Source: Comamonas suwonensis (lineage in GTDB: Bacteria; Pseudomonadota; Gammaproteobacteria; Burkholderiales; Burkholderiaceae_C). From it: a stretch of 64,000 bases of DNA. Made by a program: the position numbers and the translations under genes. Below are positions 44,679-52,890 of this stretch, in pieces. The stretch lies in assembly GCF_012844455.2 (NCBI RefSeq), contig NZ_JABBCQ020000002.1:1-64000 (forward strand). Reading direction: 5' to 3'. Each line of letters starts with the position of its first letter. The first letter of the stretch is position 1. The notes under the pieces are model-generated. The model worked only from the letters and a program-made list of their open reading frames with translations, had not been told where the DNA came from and ran no database searches.

Positions 44679-45128
44679 CTATTCGATAGCCTGTAGCGGC
44701 CTGCTTAAAGTGAGCAAGCTGCGCGGCTTATAGCCCAGTGCTTCATAAAAGATTCGTGCCGGAGCCTGTTGCCCGGTTTGCAGCGTGATCCCGGTGAAGC
44801 CGTGCTGGGCGAGTGATCTTTCGAACTCACGCATTAACTTTTTACCGACACCCTGGTGCTGGTAGTCAACGTGGACACACATCTCCTTGATGTGAAATAG
44901 CCAGCCATTGACCCACCGTTCACCCCAGCCTAAAACAAGGCCGATGGCTTGCCCATGCCGAAAAATGCCTAGCCCTTTAAAAGTCGGCATTGCCGCAAAG
45001 CTTCCAAGTCGCTCTGTCGCGGCTAAAACCGTCCAGCCATCACTCCACGGAGGAGCGTTGAAGACCTCTTGATAAAGGAGCGTAAATTGCGGGAAATTTT
45101 CAGTCGAGATTTCAATAAATTGGTCCAT
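44679..45128 (-). CDS. GNAT family N-acetyltransferase
   Basis: Protein of 149 residues, one GNAT domain. GLVLGWGERWVNGWLFHIKE and the acetyl-CoA-binding motif YQHQGVGKKLMREFERSL are visible, followed by a C-terminal ALGY motif. Substrate is unknown. Downstream of the convergent MetR-like gene; 30 bp from the adjacent VOC gene, with which it may be co-transcribed. Confidence 0.85.
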   Translation of the reverse strand: MDQFIEISTENFPQFTLLYQEVFNAPPWSDGWTVLAATERLGSFAAMPTFKGLGIFRHGQAIGLVLGWGERWVNGWLFHIKEMCVHVDYQHQGVGKKLMREFERSLAQHGFTGITLQTGQQAPARIFYEALGYKPRSLLTLSRPLQAIE

Positions 45129-45158
45129 ATCAATCCCGGTATTGGCTGCGGAGCCATT

Positions 45159-45554
45159 TCATCCAGCCCTGTCATCGCTTGCTAATGCATGCAGAGATTG
45201 TTCGGTGGACTGGTTCAGTCCGATAGTGCATCCGAATGGGTCAAGAAGCATTGCGGCGCGAGCGCCGAAGCTGGTTGAGATGGGGCCACGATACAAGACG
45301 GCACCTCGTTTCTCTAGTGCTTTGATGGTTTCCTGTAAATCTTCGACTTCCCAATACACGGTTGTGCCGCCCGGCCCGCCCGGGCACTTGCTGTCAAGGG
45401 GATGAAAACCTAGCAAACCGCCAGGTGTTTTGATGAAGGCGTATTGGGAATTTTCGCGACGAATTTCTGTTTGAAATAACTCGGCATACCAAGCCGCCGC
45501 TTTATCAATATTCGCAACAAAGATCACAACAGATTCAATTTTCTTTAGCAGCAT
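45159..45554 (-). CDS. VOC family (glyoxalase-like) protein
   Basis: Protein of 131 residues, a single VOC (vicinal oxygen chelate) domain made of two beta-alpha-beta-beta-beta modules: SVVIFVANIDKAAAWYAELF in the first and VYWEVEDLQETIKALEKRGA in the second, ending LDPFGCTIGL. The metal ligand set cannot be determined. Function unknown; glyoxalase/bleomycin-resistance/dioxygenase superfamily. Confidence 0.83.
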   Translation of the reverse strand: MLLKKIESVVIFVANIDKAAAWYAELFQTEIRRENSQYAFIKTPGGLLGFHPLDSKCPGGPGGTTVYWEVEDLQETIKALEKRGAVLYRGPISTSFGARAAMLLDPFGCTIGLNQSTEQSLHALASDDRAG

Positions 45555-45737
45555 TGGGATATTGCAACAGCGTAAATTAACCAGATCGAAATGTAGTTCA
45601 GAACACCAGCCTCTGGCTTGCGCAAGCCAAAGGCTTGGGCTGATATATGGGTCACCTCAATTGGGATTTTTATTAAATTAGACAATGACGGTCGATCAGG
45701 ATTCGGTCATTCAACTACGGCAGAGAGGGCAAAAATT

Positions 45738-46034
45738 ATGGCAATCGTTCGTGTCGCTGCAGAAGTCTTGTTGCGTACAGAGTTCGTGGGAAAAATCGTC
45801 CAGACTCAATGCGTTGAATTGTCTGTTCGCAAGACCCAAACAGACATCTTCGATTCCACGGGTCAACATGTCCTGTGGTCAAAGTGCACGCTTGTTTCAG
45901 TCAGCGACTCGCCTGAAAGCGCTGAAGCCATCAAGCGTGACAACCATTGCCACGACGAAATAAGAAATGCGCTGTGCGAAGAACGGGATGCGATGCCTTT
46001 CAAACCGACGCTCCCATCCCTTAGTTCAGTTTGA
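45738..46034 (+). CDS. Hypothetical protein
   Basis: A 98-residue frame from ATG 45738 (MAIVRVAAEVLLRTEFVGKI onward) that I cannot assign to a family. Two cysteines-rich phrases, QTQCVELSVRK and WSKCTLVSVS, are noted. A weak GAGAGGG lies upstream. The frame is open further upstream to 45618 without evidence for a start there. The gap 45555-45737 and the gap after it to 46202 hold nothing I recognise. Compositionally it is less GC-rich at third positions than neighbours. It may be spurious. Confidence 0.35.
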   Translation: MAIVRVAAEVLLRTEFVGKIVQTQCVELSVRKTQTDIFDSTGQHVLWSKCTLVSVSDSPESAEAIKRDNHCHDEIRNALCEERDAMPFKPTLPSLSSV

Positions 46035-46152
46035 GCGAAAATTCTTCGTGCTTTGGCTAGAGGGCGGCCTTTCAGAACGACTGGCAAAGCGGCTTCATGG
46101 AACGGAGCTGGAACGGGGCGTCATCCAATTCCGCTCCTGACCGCTCATCTTT

Positions 46153-46180
46153 GGCGGCGCTGCTTTAAAGCGGCGCCGCC
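46153..46180. terminator. GC-rich hairpin downstream of the prp operon
   Basis: GGCGGCGC (46153-46160) pairs with GCGCCGCC (46173-46180), with an inner GCTTTAAAGC palindrome. It lies 22 bp after the last prp-locus gene, so it may end that transcript, but there is no T tract. Confidence 0.4.
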
Positions 46181-46202
46181 ACCCTCAATTTCGGTACGCG
46201 AG

Positions 46203-47063
46203 CTATTTGTACTTCTGCTCCAGTCCATCCCAGAAGTCCTTGTTCACCAGTCGCTGACGCTCAAGAAACGGGGCCACGATGGCGGGGTCTTCATCAATCT
46301 TGTGTTCATCTCGCAGCAGGGTCAGGCATTTCTGCATGCCGGCCACCGCGCCTTGCAGGGCAGCGTTGGCGTAGAGCACAAAGCCAAAGCCCAGCGCGCC
46401 CAGTTCGTCGGCGTTGAAGATGGGGGTCTTGCCGCCGATGACCATGTTCATGAGCTGGGGCGCTTGCAGGCGCTGAGGCAGGGCGCGCACTTCTTCGGCC
46501 TGGGTCACGGCTTCCACAAACAGAATATCGGCACCGGCTTCCTGAAACTGCTGTGCGCGCTCGATGGCGGCTTCAAAGCCGTGAACAGCGGCAGCATCAG
46601 TGCGGGCCATGATGAGGGTGCCGCTGTCACGGCGAGCATCGACGGCTGCCTTGATCTTGCCCAGCATTTCGTGGGTTTCAATCACCGCCTTGCCATTGAA
46701 GTGGCCGCAGCGCTTGGGACTGACCTGATCTTCGAGCTGGATGCAGTCGGCACCGGCGCGCTCCAGCGTGCGCACGGCGTGATAGGTGTTGACGGCATTG
46801 CCAAAGCCGGTGTCGGCATCAACGAGCAGCGGCACTTCCACCGCGTCGCGGATGCGGGCGGTGTGATCGGCGATGTCACTCAGACCCATAAAGCCTTGGT
46901 CGGGCATGCCAAACCACATATTGGTGACGCCAGCGCCGGTGACATAGATGGCTTCAAAGCCCAGGTCTTCGATCACTTTGGCAGACATGGCGTTGAAGGC
47001 GCCGGGCACGAGCACGCCACGGCGCGCGTCGGCCAAGGCTTTGAGTTGTTGCTTGGGGTTCAT
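46203..47063 (-). CDS. Isocitrate lyase/PEP mutase family lyase, PrpB-like
   Basis: TIM-barrel lyase of 286 residues with the superfamily catalytic loop KRCGH (117-121, Cys119), metal-site acid LLVDADTGFG and LEDQ. It is expected to cleave 2-methylisocitrate to pyruvate and succinate in this operon. However, its sequence (GAFNAMSAKVIEDLGFEAIY, FMGLSDIADHTARIRDAV) resembles the 2,3-dimethylmalate-lyase/carboxyphosphonoenolpyruvate-mutase branch more than classic PrpB. It is the last gene of the run, where PrpB usually is the first. Confidence 0.8.
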   Translation of the reverse strand: MNPKQQLKALADARRGVLVPGAFNAMSAKVIEDLGFEAIYVTGAGVTNMWFGMPDQGFMGLSDIADHTARIRDAVEVPLLVDADTGFGNAVNTYHAVRTLERAGADCIQLEDQVSPKRCGHFNGKAVIETHEMLGKIKAAVDARRDSGTLIMARTDAAAVHGFEAAIERAQQFQEAGADILFVEAVTQAEEVRALPQRLQAPQLMNMVIGGKTPIFNADELGALGFGFVLYANAALQGAVAGMQKCLTLLRDEHKIDEDPAIVAPFLERQRLVNKDFWDGLEQKYK

Positions 47064-47077
47064 GATCTGTCTCTTGT

Positions 47078-47124
47078 TTTGATAGCTGCAAGCGCTCTTC
47101 CATCAAGCGCTGCAGCCTGTTTGA
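47078..47124. repeat. Intergenic repeat of the AGCGCTT / GATAGCT type
   Basis: TTTGATAGCTGCAAGCGCTC, then TTCCATCAAGCGCTGCAGCC: the AGCGCT arms form a hairpin. Between prpF and the PrpB-like gene. A shorter relative (TTTTGATAGCTGCCTGCGCT) is at about 48393-48412, between acnD and prpF. Confidence 0.6.
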
Positions 47125-47128
47125 ATAC

Positions 47129-48337
47129 TTATTTAGCGTGGAGGACTTCGCCGGGTATGCGTATCCATCCCTCCATCAGGATGCGGGCGCTACGGCTCAT
47201 CAACGCTTTGGTGACTTGCCATTCGCCATCGATGCGCTTGGCTTCGGCCCCCACCCGTAACGTGCCGCTGGGGTGACCGAAGCGAACAGCTTGGCGCTCA
47301 CCACCGCCAGCAGCCATGTTGACTAGCGTGCCAGGAATGGCAGCGGCCGTGCCGATGGCCACGGCTGCGGTCCCCATCATGGCGTGGTGCAGCTTGCCCA
47401 TGGACAGCGCCCGCACCACCAGATCAATATCCTTGGCATCAATGGCTTTGCCGCTGGATGCCGTATAGCTTTGCGCAGGGGCTACAAAGGCAATCTTGGG
47501 CGTGTGCTGGCGGGTAGCAGCCTCACTGAGGTTCTTGATCAGGCCCATGCGCAGCGCACCGTGGGCGCGAATACTCTCAAACTTGGCGAGAGCCTCGGCA
47601 TCGTTGTTGATCGCTTCCTGCAGCTCGCACCCTGTGTAGCCAATCTCCTTGGCGTTCAAGAAGATGGTGGGAATGCCCGCATTGATCATCGTGGCGGCAA
47701 AGCTGCCCACGCCGGGGACATCCAGCCGGTCAACCAGATTGCCGGAGGGAAACATTGCGCCGCCGTCTTCTCCATCGTCAGCGGGATCCAGAAACTCCAG
47801 CGGCACTTCGGCAGCCGGGAAAGTCACGCCATCGAGTTCAAAGTCACCGGTTTCCTGCACCTGACCTTCCGTAATCGGCACATGGGCCACGATGGTTTTG
47901 CCGATATTGGCCTGCCAGATGCGGATGGTGGCCACGCCGTTGTGCGGGATCTTTGCGATATCGATCAGACCCATGTGTATGGCGCAGGGGCCGACGGCGG
48001 CGCTCAGGTTGCCGCAGTTGCCGCTCCAGTCCACAAAAGGCTGGTCGATGGAAACCTGTCCGAACAGGTAGTCCACATCGTGGTCGGCATGGCTGCTCCT
48101 GGAAAGAATGACACCCTTGCTGGTCGAGGACGATGCATTGCCCATGCCGTCGATTTGCTTGCCATAAGGGTCGGGGCTACCCAAGGCTCGCAAAAAAATA
48201 GCATCACGTACCGGGCCGGGTTGCTGCGCTGCTTGGGGCAAGTCCTGCAGTTTGAAGAACACGCCCTTGCTGGTGCCGCCACGCAGATAGGTGGCGGGGA
48301 TTTTGATTTGCGGAGCGAACCGCTGGATTTCACTCAT
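47129..48337 (-). CDS. prpF: 2-methylaconitate cis-trans isomerase PrpF
   Basis: Isomerase of 402 residues of the PrpF family; converts the AcnD product for re-hydration in the methylcitrate cycle. KIPATYLRGGTSKGVFF is the family signature at the N-terminus, and the DapF-like fold shows SSTSKGVIL, DWSGNCGNLSAAVG and GGGERQAVRFGHPSGTL. Start at 48337 gives the family N-terminus. Follows acnD, the universal neighbour of PrpF; a GATAGCT-type repeat sits in the gap. Confidence 0.95.
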   Translation of the reverse strand: MSEIQRFAPQIKIPATYLRGGTSKGVFFKLQDLPQAAQQPGPVRDAIFLRALGSPDPYGKQIDGMGNASSSTSKGVILSRSSHADHDVDYLFGQVSIDQPFVDWSGNCGNLSAAVGPCAIHMGLIDIAKIPHNGVATIRIWQANIGKTIVAHVPITEGQVQETGDFELDGVTFPAAEVPLEFLDPADDGEDGGAMFPSGNLVDRLDVPGVGSFAATMINAGIPTIFLNAKEIGYTGCELQEAINNDAEALAKFESIRAHGALRMGLIKNLSEAATRQHTPKIAFVAPAQSYTASSGKAIDAKDIDLVVRALSMGKLHHAMMGTAAVAIGTAAAIPGTLVNMAAGGGERQAVRFGHPSGTLRVGAEAKRIDGEWQVTKALMSRSARILMEGWIRIPGEVLHAK

Positions 48338-48415
48338 TGGTCTTTTTCTTTCTGAATGAGATGCAGGATGTCTGAGCGCGGCAGCCAGCACTATTTTGAT
48401 AGCTGCCTGCGCTCG

Positions 48416-51043
48416 TCACACCTGGGGTTCAAGCACTTTTTGCTCAGTGTTTTCAGCCAAGAAGTCCTGGGCAAAGCGCTGCAGCACACCACCGGCTTCG
48501 TAGATGCTGACCTCTTCTGCGGTGTCCAAGCGACAGGTGACAGGCACCTCGGTACGGGCTCCAGTGGTGCGGTAGATATGCAGCGTCAGCTCAGCACGGG
48601 GCTTGCGCTTGCCGATTACATCAAAGGTCTCAGTGCCATCCAAGCCCAGCGTGTGGCGAGTGGTGCCGGGCAGAAACTCCAGCGGCAGCACGCCCATGCC
48701 GATCAGATTGGTGCGATGAATGCGCTCGAAGCCTTCGGCCGCAATCGCTTCCACCCCAGCCAGACGCACACCCTTGGCGGCCCAGTCGCGGCTGGAGCCC
48801 TGGCCGTAGTCCGCCCCTGCGATGATGATCAGCGGCTGCTTGCGCTGCATATAGGTCTCGATGGCTTCCCACATCCGCATGACCTTGCCTTCTGGTTCGA
48901 TGCGGGCCAGAGACCCCTGGCGAACCTTGTCATTGTCATCCACCACCATTTCATTGAACAGCTTGGGGTTGGCAAAGGTTGCGCGCTGGGCCGTCAAGTG
49001 GTCACCCCGATGCGTGGCGTAGGAGTTGAAATCCTCCTCAGGCAGGCCCATTTTGTGCAGGTATTCACCGGCTGCACTGTCCAGCATGATGGCGTTGGAG
49101 GGAGAGAGGTGATCGGTGGTGATGTTGTCCGGCAGGATGGCCAGCGGTCGCATGCCGCGCAGAGTGCGTTCTCCGGCCAGGGCACCTTCCCAATAAGGCG
49201 GACGGCGGATGTAGGTAGATTGCGCTCGCCAGTCGTACAGCGCATCCACCTTTTCGCCATTGTCGACCTGTATAGCAAACATGGGCTCGTAGACTTTGCG
49301 GAACTGCTCTGGCTGGACTGCGGCCTTTGCCACGGCATCGATTTCTTCGTCGCTGGGCCAGATGTCCTGCAGTCGAATCTCCCGGCCCTGGAAGGTACCG
49401 AGCACGTCGTTTTCAATGTCAAAGCGAATCGTGCCGGCAATCGCATAGGCCACGACCAATGGGGGCGATGCCAGGAAAGCCTGCTTGGCATGGGGATGGA
49501 TGCGGCCGTCAAAGTTGCGGTTACCCGAGAGTATGGCCGTGGTGTACAAGTCACGATCCATGATCTCTTGCTGGATGACAGGGTCCAGCGCGCCACTCAT
49601 GCCGTTGCAGGTGGTGCAGGCGAAAGCAACGACGCCAAAGCCCATTGCTTCAAGGTCATGCAGCAACCCAGCTTGAGCCAGATACAGCGGCACGGTCTTC
49701 GAGCCAGGAGCCAGAGAGGACTTGACCCAAGGCTTGCGCGTGAGACCCAGATTGCGCGCGTTGCGGGCCAGCAAACCCGCTGCAATCACGTTGCGCGGGT
49801 TGCTGGTGTTGGTGCAACTGGTGATGGCGGCAATGATGACCGCACCGTCAGGCATCTGCCCCTCAGACTCCGTCCACTCGCCCGCAATACCCTTGGCAGC
49901 CAGGTCACTGGTAGCCAGGCGCGCATGAGGGTTAGACGGTCCGGCCATGTTGCGTACCACGCTGGATAGATCGAACTGCAGCGTGCGCTCGTACTCGGCA
50001 TTGGCCAGCGAATCTGCCCACAAGCCAGCTTGCTTGGCGTAGGTTTCCACCAGCTGCACCTGAGCAGGTTCCCGGCCTGTCAAGCGCAGGTAGTCAATGG
50101 TCTGTTCGTCGATGGCAAACATGGCAGCGGTGGCACCATATTCAGGCGCCATATTGGAAATGGTGGCGCGGTCGCCAATGGTCAGACTACGGGCACCTTC
50201 GCCATAGAACTCCAGATAGGCGCCCACCACTTTTTGCTGGCGCAGAAACTGTGTCAAGGCCAGCACGATATCGGTCGCAGTGATACCGCTCTGGCGTTTT
50301 CCGGTGAGCTTCACACCAATGATCTCGGGCAGGCGCATCCACGATGCCCGGCCAAGCATAACGTTTTCAGCCTCCAGCCCGCCCACGCCCACGGCAATCA
50401 CGCCCAGCGCATCGACATGAGGTGTATGACTGTCCGTGCCTACCAGTGTGTCGGGGTATGCTTCGCCATTGATAGCATGGATCACAGGACTCATGCGCTC
50501 CAGATTGATCTGATGCATGATTCCGTTGCCCGGTGGGATCACTTCCACATTCTTGAACGAGCGCTTGCACCAGTCGATGAAGTGAAAGCGGTCTTCGTTG
50601 CGGCGATCTTCGATGGCGCGATTCTTCTCGAAAGCCTCAGGGTCTGAACCACCGCATTCAACGGCAAGCGAGTGATCCACGATCAGTTGCACAGGCACGA
50701 CGGGGTTGACGGCAGCGGGGTCACCGCCCTGATCGGCAATCGCATCACGCAAGCCCGCCAGATCGACCAGAGCCGTCTGGCCCAGAATATCGTGGCAGAC
50801 CACGCGCGCCGGGAACCACGGGAAATCGCGCTCGCGCTTGCGCTCGATGATTTGCGTCAAGCATTCGCTGAGGATGGAGGGATCACAGCGGCGCACCAGG
50901 TTTTCGGCATGCACACGGCTGGTGTAGGGCAAGGTGGCCCAGGCTCCGAGCTTGATGGCATCCACGGCGGCTTGGGCATCAAAGTAATGCAGTTCACTGC
51001 CTGGTAGCGGCTTGCGGTAGGGGTGAGGTTGGGGTTTGCTCAT
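48416..51043 (-). CDS. acnD: Fe/S-dependent 2-methylisocitrate dehydratase AcnD
   Basis: Aconitase-family 4Fe-4S dehydratase of 875 residues that acts on 2-methylcitrate together with PrpF. Cluster ligand regions SCTNTSNPRNV and ACTTCNGMSG, and segments GTDSHTPHVDALG, SRDWAAKGVRLAG and GADYGQGSS are visible. The pair acnD-prpF replaces the usual prpD. Between the GntR-type gene (21-bp gap) and prpF. Confidence 0.95.
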   Translation of the reverse strand: MSKPQPHPYRKPLPGSELHYFDAQAAVDAIKLGAWATLPYTSRVHAENLVRRCDPSILSECLTQIIERKRERDFPWFPARVVCHDILGQTALVDLAGLRDAIADQGGDPAAVNPVVPVQLIVDHSLAVECGGSDPEAFEKNRAIEDRRNEDRFHFIDWCKRSFKNVEVIPPGNGIMHQINLERMSPVIHAINGEAYPDTLVGTDSHTPHVDALGVIAVGVGGLEAENVMLGRASWMRLPEIIGVKLTGKRQSGITATDIVLALTQFLRQQKVVGAYLEFYGEGARSLTIGDRATISNMAPEYGATAAMFAIDEQTIDYLRLTGREPAQVQLVETYAKQAGLWADSLANAEYERTLQFDLSSVVRNMAGPSNPHARLATSDLAAKGIAGEWTESEGQMPDGAVIIAAITSCTNTSNPRNVIAAGLLARNARNLGLTRKPWVKSSLAPGSKTVPLYLAQAGLLHDLEAMGFGVVAFACTTCNGMSGALDPVIQQEIMDRDLYTTAILSGNRNFDGRIHPHAKQAFLASPPLVVAYAIAGTIRFDIENDVLGTFQGREIRLQDIWPSDEEIDAVAKAAVQPEQFRKVYEPMFAIQVDNGEKVDALYDWRAQSTYIRRPPYWEGALAGERTLRGMRPLAILPDNITTDHLSPSNAIMLDSAAGEYLHKMGLPEEDFNSYATHRGDHLTAQRATFANPKLFNEMVVDDNDKVRQGSLARIEPEGKVMRMWEAIETYMQRKQPLIIIAGADYGQGSSRDWAAKGVRLAGVEAIAAEGFERIHRTNLIGMGVLPLEFLPGTTRHTLGLDGTETFDVIGKRKPRAELTLHIYRTTGARTEVPVTCRLDTAEEVSIYEAGGVLQRFAQDFLAENTEQKVLEPQV

Positions 51044-51064
51044 TGTTTTGTTCTGTCTCGGGTT

Positions 51065-51514
51065 TCAGAGCGTCAAAGCGGCGTGCTGGTGCACTGCTTG
51101 AGGGGTGGAAAAGCTCACAGATGTATGCGCTGAAGGTCCCAGCGCCAAATGCAACCTTGCCTGTGCCACAGCATGCAAACGCTCAGTCAGCTCTGTGCAG
51201 CGATTAAGCGGCTGGGCTTTTAGTTGCGACAAGTGCTGAGCAAGCAGATGGCATAGCAGCCGGGCCTCGGCAACCTGCGCGGCAGAGAGCTGAGTGACGG
51301 TCATGCCTCGCCTGGGCTGCGCTGTAAGCAGCCCTTCGTGACACAGCAGTTTCATGGCCTCGCGTACAGGTGTGCGGCTGACGCCAAACTCCTGGGCCAG
51401 CACGCCATCATTGATGTCACTGCCTGGAGGTATCTGGTGACTCAGAATGCGTTCACGCAGTTTGCTCGCGATGGCGATGCACAGTGAATGGGGTTGCATG
51501 GGCTGGGCAGTCAT
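51065..51514 (-). CDS. GntR-family regulator with short effector domain
   Basis: Protein of 149 residues: a GntR winged HTH (about 10-75; LAQEFGVSRTPVREAMKLL, RRGMTVTQLS) followed by only about 70 residues of what should be an FCD-type effector domain of about 120-150. The fragment AARLLCHLLAQHL-like start of the FCD is visible (VAEARLLCHLLAQHL), then the protein ends 21 bp before acnD, so there is no room for the missing part. It lies 18 bp after prpC in the same operon. I cannot tell whether this is a functional short repressor or a decayed gene. Confidence 0.72.
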   Translation of the reverse strand: MTAQPMQPHSLCIAIASKLRERILSHQIPPGSDINDGVLAQEFGVSRTPVREAMKLLCHEGLLTAQPRRGMTVTQLSAAQVAEARLLCHLLAQHLSQLKAQPLNRCTELTERLHAVAQARLHLALGPSAHTSVSFSTPQAVHQHAALTL

Positions 51515-51532
51515 AGCTTTTGGGCAAAGGCT

Positions 51533-52717
51533 TCACTGGCGCTCGTCGATGGGAACGAACTTCAAATCATCCGGGCCGGTGTAGTTGGCGCTGGGGCGGA
51601 TGATCTTGTTGTCCTGACGCTGCTCGATGATGTGGGCGGCCCAGCCGCTGGTGCGGGCGATCACAAACAGCGGTGTGAACATGGCGGTGGGCACGCCCAT
51701 CATGTGGTAACTCACGGCGCTGAACCAGTCGAGGTTGGGGAACATATTCTTGACTTCCCACATCACCGACTCCAGACGTGCCGCGATGTCATACATCTTG
51801 GTGCTGCCCGTTTCATCAGAAAGCTGTTTGGCCACGCCCTTGATCACCACATTACGCGGATCACTCACCGTGTAGACAGGGTGACCAAAGCCGATCACGA
51901 CTTCCTTGGCATCCACGCGGCGGCGAATATCGGCCTCGGCTTCGCTCGGGTTGTCATAGCGCTTCTGGATTTCAAACGCCACTTCGTTGGCTCCGCCATG
52001 CTTTGGGCCACGCAATGCACCAATCGCGCCGGTGATGGCTGAGTACATATCGCTGCCCGTGCCTGCCACCACGCGAGCCGTGAAGGTGGAGGCATTAAAT
52101 TCATGCTCCGCATACAAATTAAGCGAGGTGTGCATGGCTCGCACCCAACTATCCGAAGGCTTGGTTCCATGCAGCAGGTGCAGGAAGTGGCCTCCAATGG
52201 AGTCGTCATCTGTTTCTACTGCGATACGGCGACCGGAATTGCTGAAGTGGTACCAGTACAGCAGCATGGAACCCAGCGATGCCATCAGCCGGTCGGCAAT
52301 ATCGCGTGCACCGGGCAGGTTGTGGTCATCCTTTTCAGGCAGCGCACAGCCCATGGCCGATACGCCGGTACGCATCACATCCATGGGGTGGCTGGCGGCT
52401 GGCAGCTGCTCCAGTGCCACTTTCACGCTGGTGGGCAGACCACGCAGAGCCTTGAGCTTGGTTTTGTAGGCTTTCAGTTCGGCCCGCGTGGGCAGCTTGC
52501 CATGCACCAGCAGGTGGGCGATTTCTTCAAATTCGCAGACCTCGGCAATGTCCAGAATGTCATAGCCGCGATAGTGCAGGTCGTTCCCTGTCTTGCCGAC
52601 TGTGCACAGTGCCGTGTTACCGGCGGTCACGCCCGACAGTGCGACCGATTTCTTGGGCTTGAAACTGCCCGTTGCCGGGGCGGTGGATTGGACAGTGGGT
52701 TCGGCCACGATGCTCAT
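51533..52717 (-). CDS. prpC: 2-methylcitrate synthase PrpC
   Basis: Citrate-synthase-fold enzyme of 394 residues condensing propionyl-CoA with oxaloacetate. [12 protein letters not shown] with the catalytic histidine and [20 protein letters not shown] with the acid (the typical citrate synthase D is replaced by the 2-methylcitrate synthase pattern), plus [14 protein letters not shown] 52717 has AGGAGAC upstream. First gene of the prp run; the control region and the divergent RamB-like regulator lie immediately upstream. Confidence 0.95.
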   Translation of the reverse strand: MSIVAEPTVQSTAPATGSFKPKKSVALSGVTAGNTALCTVGKTGNDLHYRGYDILDIAEVCEFEEIAHLLVHGKLPTRAELKAYKTKLKALRGLPTSVKVALEQLPAASHPMDVMRTGVSAMGCALPEKDDHNLPGARDIADRLMASLGSMLLYWYHFSNSGRRIAVETDDDSIGGHFLHLLHGTKPSDSWVRAMHTSLNLYAEHEFNASTFTARVVAGTGSDMYSAITGAIGALRGPKHGGANEVAFEIQKRYDNPSEAEADIRRRVDAKEVVIGFGHPVYTVSDPRNVVIKGVAKQLSDETGSTKMYDIAARLESVMWEVKNMFPNLDWFSAVSYHMMGVPTAMFTPLFVIARTSGWAAHIIEQRQDNKIIRPSANYTGPDDLKFVPIDERQ

Positions 52718-52783
52718 ACAAGTCTCCTGAAATTGGTGGAGCAGATTCACAGCGTTTTTTCAGCGCTGCCTGATCTGCCATAC

Positions 52784-52874
52784 TTCGCAATCTACGCATT
52801 TGCAATTCGTTGGGATAGACCTGAATTAGCGAATGATTGCGAAGAGAATTTTTGTGGTTTGCAAAGTTTGCGAA
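52784..52874. promoter_or_regulatory. Cluster of TTTGCAAA-like operator sites
   Basis: The 173-bp gap between prpC and the divergent regulator contains the palindrome TTTGCAAA (52858-52865) and near copies TTTGCGAA (52867-52874), ATTGCGAA (52836-52843), TTAGCGAA (52826-52833), ATTTGCAAT (52798-52806) and TTCGCAA (52784-52790). TTTGCAAA is close to the sites of actinobacterial PrpR/RamB, relatives of the divergent regulator. Confidence 0.65.
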
Positions 52875-52890
52875 TTCCGGAGAAGGCGCG

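Noticed and set aside
48356-49969. Long open frame (537 codons) antisense to acnD, and a similar one at 39663-41198
   Set aside because: Antisense shadows of acnD and of the HIBCH/mesD genes; the translated sequence is low in hydrophobic-core patterning and unlike any family.
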